64,000 bases of DNA. Origin: Stachybotrys elegans (taxonomy: Eukaryota > Ascomycota > Sordariomycetes > Hypocreales > Stachybotryaceae). The position numbers and the translations under genes were made by a program. Each line of letters starts with the position of its first letter. Within the stretch, counting starts at the first letter, position 1. The stretch lies in contig JAGPNK010000040.1 in assembly GCA_020746835.1 (NCBI GenBank), positions 1 to 64,000 on the forward strand, read 5' to 3'. Under the pieces are notes generated by a model. That model did no database searches. It was given only the letters and a program-made list of their open reading frames with translations, and was not told the origin of the DNA. Below are positions 36,044-46,381 of the stretch, in pieces.

Positions 36044-36673
36044 TCAGGCCTCGAACATCTTCCTTACGACGTCGATGATGCGTCTCGAGTCTGCTGCTCC
36101 GACGGGAATCTGGTGACCGCCCTCAAAATGAATCATGTTTGCTTTGTCAACATCAAATAGAGCATATAGCTTCATGGACTGTCCACGCCAGGGATCTCGC
36201 TTCCCCATCACATGAGTTGACGCTATCCCAGGCAAGGCGCTCGATGTTGCTTCGTCAAGCATGATGGGAGGCCATATTCCGCTATTGAGCATCATGAACC
36301 GTATGTCCAAAAGTCTGGCCAATTCCACCTCAGGATTGCTCTGGAGATACATCAAGAGCCCCGTGGCCATTCGCGCACCTTGTGAAAACGCAAAGATTCC
36401 CACAATCGGCCCTCCCTTGCTATCTTGCACCTGGTCGGTAATTTGTCGCAACAGGTGATCCGTGTTGTCCTTGTCTGGTATATGCCAGGAATAAAACGGC
36501 CCGGAGCTCTCAAAGACTGGTCGTATGCCCGGTCCCGGGTCCGATGGGAATGGTGCGTCAAGGAAGACAAAGGTGAATTGGTCCTTGAGTTGTTGGAAAA
36601 TACTGCGCCCTTGGACTCGATAGATGGCACCAGAAGAGCCCGCACCGTGGAAGCAAAGCACTCGGGGTAGCAT
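36044..36673 (-). CDS. FSH1/LovG-type serine hydrolase (likely polyketide-releasing thioesterase)
   Basis: A 209-aa single-exon alpha/beta hydrolase of the FSH1 family. In lovastatin-type clusters the homolog LovG releases the finished chain from the PKS carrier protein. The start MLPRVLCFHGAGSSG is typical, and LDAPFPSDPGPGI follows. The nucleophile elbow is AFSQGA (Ser97), where the family usually has GFSQG. Asp160 (KRDPW) and His187 (EGGHQIP) complete the expected triad. An in-frame TTG two codons upstream was rejected in favour of the ATG at 36,673. Length is normal for a LovG-like protein. It is co-directional with the enoyl reductase, 192 bp downstream of it. The PKS here has no release domain, so chain release is the natural job. 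Generic esterase activity cannot be excluded. Confidence 0.88.
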   Translation of the reverse strand: MLPRVLCFHGAGSSGAIYRVQGRSIFQQLKDQFTFVFLDAPFPSDPGPGIRPVFESSGPFYSWHIPDKDNTDHLLRQITDQVQDSKGGPIVGIFAFSQGARMATGLLMYLQSNPEVELARLLDIRFMMLNSGIWPPIMLDEATSSALPGIASTHVMGKRDPWRGQSMKLYALFDVDKANMIHFEGGHQIPVGAADSRRIIDVVRKMFEA

Positions 36674-36865
36674 GGTCAATGATGGAGCATGTGTTGATGG
36701 AAGAAGTCTCAGCCCAGGCTCGTTCCCCTCATCTTATATGTCCCCGATGATCTAATAATAGAAAACCTCGGCCGAGTCAACGAATCACAATATTGAGCCA
36801 TATTCAAAGTATTACTGACAGCTTCAGCCTGCAATGTTTCTCCAGTCATCTCAATCCTGGGGCTA
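36674..36865 (-). promoter_or_regulatory. Hydrolase promoter spacer
   Basis: A 192-bp gap between the enoyl-reductase stop and the hydrolase ATG. It contains the palindrome CCTCGGCCGAGT region (36,767-36,778). No TCG(N5)CGR site is seen. Confidence 0.35.
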
Positions 36866-38056
36866 CTATAAATCTTCCTTCTGAATCCGACAAACCAACT
36901 TGTGCCCTGAGATTTCACCCTTCCTCAAAGAATCTAATCCCTTTAGGACCCCTTCGAGCCCTTCTATGGACTTGACCGGATGAGCTCGCAGCTTGCCGTC
37001 GTCTAGCAGTCGCTGTGCTGTAGTGAACCATTTGATGCTAAATTCTTCCAGCTCCATGTCTGGCTCACGCGCCATTGGCGGCGGCCAGCCCAGTGCTCGC
37101 CCGTGTATAGACGGTCCGACGACCCAGTCGAGTGAAACACGATTCCCTGGCCTCGTGTGGATGTAACTTGGCGGCGCCTCGAGCGTCGTCAGCTTACCAC
37201 CTGTCCGACCCAGCAAGCTGTAGCAAAGCTCCATGGTCTCTGCCGTGGAGACGCAATCGATGATGTACTTGAGGGAGCTTTTCGTGTAAGTTTTTATCTG
37301 GGCCACAAAATCTTGGGCGTGGTAATCGAAAACGGCCTCTGCACCATAGCTTTTCACAAGGTCGAAATTCTTTGGTGACGCCGTAGCAATTGGCTTTAAT
37401 CCGGAGCTTTCCCTATGTGAGACGTCATGATACCTTGGCATGGCAAGTGAGGGACTTACAGCTTTAGTATTTGCAATGCCAGTGTTCCGGTTGCTGTGCT
37501 GCCTCCGTACACGAGCACCGTCTGTCCCGGTCGCGAGGCCGGCTCCATAGGGTAGCCAGGAACTTGTAAGCTTCGGAACAGGGCCATTCCGACGGTCCCG
37601 ATGCTGGCCCCAAACGTGACTGCCTCTTCAAAGGATATGAATGAGGGTATTTTGAGTAGCACATAATCTGGGGCACATGTGTACTGGGCAAAAGCACCTG
37701 CTCGTGGCGTCAGTGAATGAACTCCCTGCCCATTGTTAGCAAACACCTCGGAATCAAAGGGGGTTGGCTCTGACTGGGACGGCACCCAGCACCCTGTCCC
37801 CATTGGTCAAGGGTGCTATGGTTCGCACGTTGGGACCAATAGCCACTACAGTTCCCGCAAAATCATGGCCAGCAACGGCACCAGCATGTGCTTTGCGGCC
37901 CGTCATCTTGTAGTCGGCCGGGTTGAGACCCACGACGTGGTTCTTGACCACGACCATGTCCGGCTCCATTTCTGGCAGCGGCAAGTCGTTGACGAGCATC
38001 AGCTGGCCGTTCGAGTCAGCCACAATGGCATTTTGCTTTGAAGGGATCCGGTCCAT
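36866..38056 (-). CDS. Trans-acting enoyl reductase (LovC type)
   Basis: Medium-chain NADPH-dependent reductase that works in trans on intermediates held by a PKS without a functional ER domain. Three exons (38056-37775, 37725-37460, 37412-36866; introns 49 and 47 bp) give 364 aa, essentially the length of LovC. The N-terminal GroES-like half reads VVKNHVVGLNPADYKM, AGHDFAGTVVAIG and GDRVLGAVP. After splicing come RAGAFAQYT and SFISFEEAVTFGASIGTVGM, then the nucleotide-binding VLVYGGSTATGTLALQILKL, IATASPKNFDLVKSYGAEAV and IIDCVSTAETMELCY, with HKLVCRI near the end. It is non-zinc, as expected for this subgroup. No break is seen. It is transcribed divergently from the PKS across a 518-bp shared promoter, a common arrangement for such pairs. 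Partnership with the adjacent PKS is inferred from its degenerate ER and the adjacency. Confidence 0.93.
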
Positions 38057-38574
38057 GAGGTATGATTATGATGAGGAGTGGCAAGTTAGATGAAAATGAT
38101 GTAGAAGAGCGGATGTATAAATTGGGTAGAACAACAAGTCAATATAGTTTGAATGTGGCTGGTCTAAGAACACCTTCGTTCTGATGAGCACTCAGCTGGC
38201 CTTTCTCTTGCTGCACAAGTTGGGAATGACAATTGAACAGCAAGGCATGGATCAGACCCCTGGCGAGTGGGCGGCCTTGCTAGTCTAATGGCTTTATCGG
38301 TTATATCGCCGTCGGCGAAAAGTTCCCGTCAGGGTTCCGATGTTCAGATGATGAGTAACCCAAACACCGGCTCGATACCCGAGCAGTGCAATGCCATCCT
38401 ACATTCCAGGAAGGATTTTGGAGACAACTTGGCAAAGTGATGTGCAAGGGTGGAGAATCATCACATATACTTTGGCATCATCACGCACTTGAGCAAACAG
38501 CTCTGGAAGAGATATACCATCTTGGCAGCAAATCTTGAAACAACACGGATTCTCTAGTTATTAAGACGACAGAC
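38057..38574. promoter_or_regulatory. Divergent promoter shared by enoyl reductase and PKS
   Basis: It holds a TCG-ATACC-CGA site at 38,372-38,382, inside the perfect inverted repeat GCTCG/CGAGC (38,370-38,384). This exactly fits the TCG(N5)CGR consensus of AflR-type factors, and a Zn2Cys6 gene lies at the other end of the cluster. Two CGG(N8)CCG arrangements (38,298-38,311 and 38,368-38,381) are a second form that Zn2Cys6 dimers may bind. A 13-bp palindrome TCGCCGTCGGCGA lies at 38,306-38,318. Binding is predicted, not shown. Confidence 0.5.
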
Positions 38575-41500
38575 ATGGAACCAAAAAACAATGAGCCCAT
38601 TGCCATCGTGGGCATCGGTTGTCGATTCCCCGGCGACGCAACCTCTCCTTCCAAGTTATGGCACCTCCTTCGTGAACCCAAGGACATAGCGAAGCGCATC
38701 CCGTCTGATCGATTCAACTTAGACAGGTTCTATCATCCTGACGGCAGTCACCATGGTACCACAAATGTGAAAGAGTCGTATTTCTTGGATCAAGACCTGC
38801 GGCATTTTGACTCTGGCTTTTTCGGTATTCCGTCTGCAGGTATGAAACTTGAAGAATGGCGCATGGATTCTTTGATGATAGCTAATTGCTCATTCTAAAG
38901 AGGCTTTGGCGATGGATCCTCAGCACCGACTACTCCTCGAGACAGTGTACGAGTCGCTTGAGGCGGCGGGCATGCCCATTGGCGATTTGAGAGGATCCGA
39001 TACAGCTGTATATGGTATACTCCCAGCCTGATGACCCTCCAGCAGTTTCTAACACGGTCGATATAGTTGGACTCATGAGCCATGACTACGAGCTCATCCT
39101 TGCTGCCGACACCGATGCCGCCGCCAAATACCAGGCATCGGGTGTGGCCAGGAGCAACTCTTCTGCCCGTATCTCCTACCACTTTGACTGGCATGGCCCA
39201 TCCATGACAATCGACACGGCTTGCTCATCTAGCCTTGTTGCTGTGCATCAGGCTGTCCAGACTCTGCGGTCCGGAACGTCGCGACTTGCAATTGCCGCAG
39301 GGGCCAACCTACTCCTGGCGCCGCTTGGCTACATCATGGCAAGCAATCTCAAAATGCTATCGCCGACAAGCAGAAGCCGAATGTGGGATGTTGACGCAGA
39401 CGGATATGCGCGCGGTGAGGGAATTGCCGCACTCGTCTTGAAGCCGCTGAGTGCTGCTCTGGCAGATGGGGACATGATCGAAGGCGTCATCCGCGAAACT
39501 GGTATAAACCAGGATGGAAAGACAAAGGGAATCACTATGCCCAGCGCCTCAGTCCAGTCCAAGCTTATCCGGGAAGTCTATGCGAGGGCGGGGCTGGACA
39601 TAAATGTCAAGAAAGATAGGTGCCAGTACTTTGAAGCTCACGGCACAGGAACGCCCGCGGGTGACCCTCAGGTAAGTCCTCGGTTGAATCAACGTGGCAT
39701 TGACCGCTGACAATAGACCCAGGAAGCCGAAGCTCTGCATGCGGCTTTCTTTGGCCAAGGAACACACGAGGATGACGAAGTCCTCCCTGTTGGGTCCATC
39801 AAGACAATCGTAGGTGGGTATACTTGTCAGCCTCAGATCGACCCATAGTGATATTCTGAGTAGGGCATACCGAGGGAACTGCGGGAATAGCGGGCATCAT
39901 CAAGGCCTGTCTTGCAATGAAGCACGGTCTGATCCCTCCCAATCTACACCACACCAAACTGTCTCCTGCCATTGAGCCATTCTACAAGCATTTGCAACTT
40001 GTCACAACCCTTCAAGCTTGGCCGGAAGTAGCAGAAAACGAACCACGAAGAGCTAGTGTCAATAGCTTCGGGTTCGGCGGCACAAACGCCCATGCCATCA
40101 TCGAGAGCTACAGTCCGCCAAAGCAGGATAATTCGAATGCTTCGAATGATGTATTCTTGCCCTTCAATTTCTCTGCTTCGTCAGACACTTCTCTAAAAAC
40201 ATTCCTGGAAGGATTTAGGGACTATCTTTCTTCCACACCTGTCAATCTCCGCAGGCTGTCCTACACCCTTTGCTGTCGTCGCTCAGAATTGTCTCACAAA
40301 CTCTCACTCGCCGCGTCAAGCCAGGAGGAGCTGCTCAGCAAGATTGAGACATTTCTATCCAGTGGAAAATCATCAACCACCCCTTCGACAGAAAAGGCCT
40401 CAATACTCGCCATCTTCACAGGCCAGGGCGCGCAGTGGCCACGAATGGGAGCGCAGCTCCTTCAGACTATCCCTCAAGCTCGCGCCTTGATTCAAACCCT
40501 TGATGAATCTCTTCAATCTCTCCCGGAGCCCGACAAACCCAGCTGGACCATATACGATGAGTTGATCAAAGATCAGACTACCAGCCGCTTAGACAAAGCT
40601 TTCATTGCGCAACCGCTAGCTGCGGCGGTGCAGATGCTTATCGTGCACATACTGACAACGGCCGGCATCACTTTCCGCGCCATCGTGGGCCACAGCTCTG
40701 GCGAGATTGTGGCGGCTTATGCTGCTGGTCTCGTGGGTCTGCGGGACGCCATAAGGATCGCTTATTACCGTGGACTGCACTCCGAGCTCGCCCAAGGCCG
40801 GGAGGGCCAGCTAGGCGCTATGCTTGCAGTCGGAACGAGCCATCAAGATGCCAAGGAGATGTGCGAGCTCGAGGAATTCGCAGGGCATGTGACGATAGCA
40901 GCAGTCAACTCCTCTAACAGTCTCACAATCTCAGGAGACGAGGACGCCATCAATGAGATCCAAGCACTCTTCGAAGAAGAGGGCAAGTTTGTTCGCCGTT
41001 TGAAAGTTGACAAAGCCTATCACTCACATCACATGGAGGCAGCAGCCGGACCATTCTTGTCCAGCCTCAAGGCCTGTGGTATCACCGTCACAGAACCTCC
41101 CTCTTCCGGCTCACCGACGTGGTTTTCGAGTGTCTATTCCAACACACAAAACGGTCCGCACACAGCGCTTCAAGGTCCTTATTGGATAGATAATCTCAAC
41201 GGCACCGTTATGTTCGCCCACGCCGTCGAGAATGCTCTCGCAAGTGCCGACTACGACCTTGTCGTTGAAGTCGGGCCCCATGCGGCGCTTAAACGCCCTA
41301 CCTCTGACATTATTGCCGCCGTTACTGGATCGCAACTTCCGTACACAGAAACACTCTCACGAGGCATGAACGACATCAAGTCTCTCGTTGAGGCTATTGG
41401 ATTTGTTTGGGCAAACACCGGATCGCCTTCGGCTGTTGACTTTGCCTCCCTGCAAGCTCTTCTCGGCCATAACAATCAGTCCATGATTCAAGACATGCCG

Positions 41501-44500
41501 CCGTATCAATGGGACCACTCTATATCTACCCTATGGGCAGAGTCGAGCTACTCCAAGCTTCAGCGTCAACACCCAGGTCATTTCCACGAGCTACTGGGTA
41601 GCCGCGTTGCGGACGGAGCGGAAGGGGAGTGGCGATGGAGAAATGTGCTTGTCATCAAGGAGATCCCGTGGCTCGCCGAGCACGGGCTGCAGGGCTCTGT
41701 GGTTTTCCCGGCCACCGGTTTCATCTGCCTCGCACTCGAGGCCGCTTTGCAGATGGCCCACGAACAACAGAGCAACAAGCTTGTCAGCTTGCTCGAGGTT
41801 GAGGACATGATTATCCACAAGGCCATTGTTATTGACCCAGACCAGGGGCCAGACGTTAGAGTGAGTGTGACCAGCATCAAAGAGGGGGAGGATGTCATCA
41901 CTGCATCCTTTGCTTGCTTCTCTACTGCGACACGGGGCTCTACACGTCTAGCGCTGAGCGCGACTGCTTCCATCAAGATATACAAGGGTGAGCCTGTGTT
42001 GGACATCCTTGGGCCTCGCGGTCGTGTGCCGCACGGGCTGGTTCCAATCGATGCCCAGAACTTTTATGAAGAGCTGGAGGCCATCGGTTACAACTACGGC
42101 CCGACATTCCGCGGCATGAAAGAGATGCACCGCAAAACGGGCACTTCTCACGGCATCATCGAGCAAACCCCCCATGGCTTCCACAGTGATCCCATCTGCC
42201 ACCCCGCCCTACTTGACGCAGCACTTCAGAGCATGCTGTGCGGCTTCAGCCACCCAGGGGACGGCAGCATTTGGTCGCTACACGCGCCGCTATCGTTCCG
42301 TCGCGTGTCTCTGGTACCACCACTATGCGGCACAAACATGACTCGACAGGTAGTCTTTGCGTGTTCCATACACGAATACGACACCATGGAAGCTGACGTC
42401 GAGCTGTTCCAAAGCGACGAAACAAATCACAAGTCCATCTCCATCGAAGGCGCTCGGTTTGGTCCCCTAGCCGCGCCCACCGCAGCAGATGATCGGCACC
42501 TCTTCGCTCACGCAGTATGGCGAGCTGATGCTCCCGACGGCGAATTGGCTTCTGGTGGTCAACGGGCCACGACGGATGAAATTGCCAAGGGGTATGACAT
42601 TGAACGAGTCGCCTACTACTATCTCAGGACACTGCGTGCTTCCATGACACGAGCTCAACTGCAGCTGCCCTCACATCACGAGGCATTGCTTGACTGGGCC
42701 GACCACGTCTGTGGCCAAGTCGCAAAAGCAGAACACGCATATGTAACGCCCGACTGGAATGCAGACAGCCATGAGCTGATTACCGAGTTGATACAGAAGT
42801 GAGTTGGGCCATTAAAAATAAAGAAGACTAACTGACCTGTAGACATGGGATCAATGATCCCTACATGGCTATGCTCCATGCGACTGGTGAAGCCCTCCCA
42901 TCTGTTCTTCGCGGCGAGACCACCATTCTCGAGCACATGACACTTGATAATAAGCTGGACAATTTCTACAAATTTGGCTTAGGTTTTGCTCAGCAGAATC
43001 TCGCCATTGGCAGAATGGTCAAACAGATATCTCATAGGTATGCGCATATGAATATCTGCGAGATTGGTGCCGGCACGGGCGGCGCCACGGAGAGCATCCT
43101 CCGGGAGCTGGGTGACGCCTTTTCTTCTTACACCTACACCGACATATCCAGTGGCTTCTTCGCACAGGCGCAGGAGACCTTCGCGGCCCATCGAGATAGA
43201 CTCATCTTTAAAACCCTGGATATATCCGGTGATCCAGTTGAACAGGGTTTCGACGAGCACGCGTACGACCTCATCGTCGCCTCCAACGTCCTTCACGCGA
43301 CTCCAGATCTGACCAAGACGGTCTCAAACGTCCGCCGTCTTCTCAAGCCTGGCGGCTTCCTTGTCATGATGGAATTCACAGATAGCGGCTCTGTGCGCCT
43401 GGGTCTTGCCATGGGCGGCTTGCCTGGGTGGTGGGTTGGTCGTGAGACAGGCCGCCGATACTCGCCCACCATCACCATGCCTGAGTGGAACGGCATTCTC
43501 TTGCAGTCTGGCTTTGCAGGCGTCGATGCTTCTACTCCCAACCCAGATCCCGTCGTGATGGCACCCTGTATCATGGTGGCCCAGGCTATCGATGAACATA
43601 TCACGGCACTAAGAACACCTCTAGAAGCCACCGTCTCAAACGTCTTCTCCACGGCTCCTGCTCTCGTCATTTTGGGAGATTCCTTGGCATACGAGCTGCC
43701 AACGACGCCCCTGGAGTTTCTGGATCTGGAGAGTCCCTACGCCATCGACCCTCAAGTAGTAGCAAGTCGACTCATGCGGCTGGAGGTATCAGAGAGGATG
43801 CGCCAAGAAAACACCCTGGGAAGCTGTCTTTGGACAGTGGAACCCGAAGTCAGCATTCGCAACAGCCGCACTCTGATACCGAGAATATATCCTGAGGCGG
43901 AGCAGAACATGAGATACAACTCGCAAAAGCGGGAAATCTACCGCCAAGTGATGCTCGATGATGCAATCACGACTCTCTCATGGGATGGCAACAAGTACAA
44001 CTGCATCGAAGAGAAGGAATGCCGCATCCCGGCCAAGAGTGGACACAGAAGAGTCAAGGTCCAATGCTCTCTGCTCCCCTCCTTTGCCACAACAGCCGGC
44101 TATCTATACTTCTCACTCGGCCTTGACATGGACACGAACGAGACAGTTCTCGCAGTATCCACTAGGAACAGCTCAGCTATTTCAGTCCCAGAAGCATGGA
44201 CCATACCGGTATCAGATGATGTGGTTGGCGTTGTCTACTTGCCCATGCTTGCCGCAGTTATCATGATGGAGCGCATCTCGTCACTCGTCAGCAACGGTGC
44301 GACCGTCGTCGTCTTTCAAGCTCACACAGCTCTGGCCCCCCTTCTGGAGGCTGAATTAGCCAAACGGAACTGCCGAGTCGTGTTTCTGGGCACGCATGAG
44401 CAGATCAAGGGTCGCCGCAACTGGGTTCACCTACATCCACATTTACCCGATCGACAGCTCCGGGCTGCGTTGCCAGCCAGAACCTCATACTATTTTGATC

Positions 44501-46128
44501 TGTCCAAAGCCGCATTCCCTAGGGTTAATCTAGTATCTCGCATCGAGGCCCATCTCCCAAAGCAGTGCGCCAAGTACGATGTGTCGCTCTTGTTGGCTTT
44601 GGATGATCCAACTGGATTAGAAGGAATCCACACCCTGCCTGAGCAACTGAAGCGTGCACATGAAGTAGCTTCAACGCAATTTAGTCCGGATGGGGTGCCT
44701 CCTCAAGTAACTCCCATATCTCAAGTGACAGGAGACAACAAGGTTGGCGAAGAACCCATGAGGCTCGTGCAATGGGATTACGACAGCCTTGTACCTGTTC
44801 GCATCCAGCCCATCACAACAAGGAGCGACTTGTTCCTCCCTGGCAGGACATACTGGTTGGCGGGACTGAGCGGTGATCTTGGTCAGTCCCTAGTCAATTT
44901 CATGGTTGGCCATGGTGCCCAATCTATCGCCCTATCCAGTAGGAACCCCCGAGAGGACGTGGAATGGGTCAAGGAGCTAGCGGCCAAAGGGGCTACGGTC
45001 AGGTACTTTAAAGGCGATTTGTCGATCCGCCACGACGTTGAACGCATCTACTCGGAAATCACGACCACCCTTGGCCCTATCGCCGGAGTAGCCAACGGTG
45101 CGATGGTGTTGCGAGATCGAGGCTTCGTAAATATGGATGTTGCCACCATCCATGAGGGCACCCGGGGCAAGGTCGAGGGTACGCAACACCTCAACGATAT
45201 CTTGGTCAGTAATGACCTGGACTGGTTCATTGCCTTTTCATCCCTCAGCGCCACCGGCGGCAATATGGGTCAGATGGCCTATGCTGCAGCCAACAACTTC
45301 ATGAAGGCTTTGGTTGCGCAGCGTCGTGCGCGGGGTCTGGCGGGCTCCGTTATTGACATCAGCCAAGTGGTCGGGGTTGGCTACATCGAGAGGGAGGCCA
45401 AGCTCGGCACCACAATCAAGAGTGAGCAGGCCCATCGTATGAAGCACAAATCCGGGACACTGCCAATGTCCGGGATGGATCTGTGCCACTTGTTCGCCGA
45501 GGCCATTGTGGCAGGGAGGCCCGGGTCGACTGCGGACCCGGAGCTCATCACCGGCATCAAGACTATTACGCCGGCCGAAGCTAGCGAAGTCCTTTGGGGC
45601 AACAACGTTCGACTGGGCCATTTCATCAAAGCTAGAAGTGCCGCAGACTCGTTGACCGGAGCAGCTGCGAACACGACGACCACCGCGCCCGTAAGGAAAC
45701 AGCTCCAAGATGCGACAGAGCAAGGCCAGGCGGTGGAAATCATTCAGAAAGCTCTCATCGAGAAGATCAAGGTTAGCCTGATGGCCCAGAGCGAAACCTT
45801 AAGCCCGAAGACTCCTCTGATTGACCTGGGAGTCGACTCGCTTGTTGCTGTCGAGATTCGCACGTGGTTCTCTGATGAAGTTGGCGTCGATGTGGCCGTG
45901 CTGCATATCCTTGATGGTCCCTCGGTTGAGGACCTGGCCCGCGACGCTGCGGCCAAGATTGCCCAACAATGGGATGTTGCTGTGACGGGCGCGGAAGACG
46001 CAGCTTCCAACGTGCTTGTTGATAGAAGCGACACAAACGGTGCTGAGGGCCTGAGTACGCCCGCATCGACCATTGACGGGAGCGAGACAGGCGCTGCGGA
46101 AGACTTTGACAAGAATAGCTCTGGTTAA
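38575..46128 (+). CDS. Highly reducing polyketide synthase, KS-AT-DH-MT-pseudoER-KR-ACP
   Basis: Iterative type I PKS making a reduced, C-methylated polyketide. Six exons (38575-38839, 38901-39014, 39067-39671, 39723-39813, 39864-42798, 42843-46128) join in frame to 2,431 aa. [15 protein letters not shown], catalytic Cys179 in [25 protein letters not shown] and [22 protein letters not shown] (about 540) and [14 protein letters not shown] (about 635). [19 protein letters not shown] (about 965) and [12 protein letters not shown] (about 1138). [16 protein letters not shown] (about 1408). A stretch near 1650-1980 lacks any ER nucleotide-binding motif. [15 protein letters not shown] (about 2006), FSSLSATGG and active Tyr in [14 protein letters not shown]: phosphopantetheine Ser2336 in [12 protein letters not shown], then a 60-70-aa acidic tail. 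No TE, reductase or condensation domain follows. The neighbouring trans-ER and LovG-like hydrolase fill these gaps. The product is unknown. Confidence 0.96.
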
Positions 46129-46157
46129 ATCATGTAGCTGAGTGTATGCCAACGGGA

Positions 46158-46280
46158 GATGTCATATGACGATCCCTTCATTGTTTGACACCGTTCTTTG
46201 GTCCTGCGGGTAGCAAGTCTACTATTATTCGCATATACTATTGTTCTTTTTTCCACACTGGACACACCTACTATATCATA
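46158..46280 (+). repeat. Dispersed repeat family A, copy 3
   Basis: Lies 30 bp past the PKS stop, between the PKS and the regulator 3' ends. Landmarks are GATGTCATATGACGATCCCTT, CATTGTTTGACACCGTTC, TTTGGTCCTGCGGGTAGCA, TACTATTGTTCTTTT and CACACCTACTATATCAT. It may act as 3' flanking sequence of both convergent genes. It is the only family A or B copy seen outside the 15-31 kb region. Confidence 0.75.
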
Positions 46281-46381
46281 GCTGAGTGTATTCATACACA
46301 TATATCCAAATCCTATGTGCAGAGCAACATGCGCCTCCAGTGCTGCAAGTTCGGTAATATTGCTTCTGGCGATTTGCTGCG

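Noticed and set aside
39672..39722. Alternative acceptor at CAATAG (39,711-39,716) for PKS intron 3
   Set aside because: It would insert Thr-Gln into the invariant GDPxEAEA stretch; the downstream CCCAG gives the family-typical GDPQEAEAL.
43860..44800. Functional enoyl-reductase domain inside the PKS
   Set aside because: The segment between MT and KR has no nucleotide-binding glycine motif of an ER; it resembles the degenerate region of LovB-type synthases.
38575..46128. PKS-NRPS hybrid or PKS with a terminal thioesterase
   Set aside because: After the ACP serine motif only about 95 residues follow, without condensation, reductase or thioesterase motifs, before a clear stop.
41007..46152. 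Minus-strand frames of 60-160 codons inside the PKS
   Set aside because: They are antisense shadows of conserved KS/AT/DH/MT/KR sequence, with no domain of their own.
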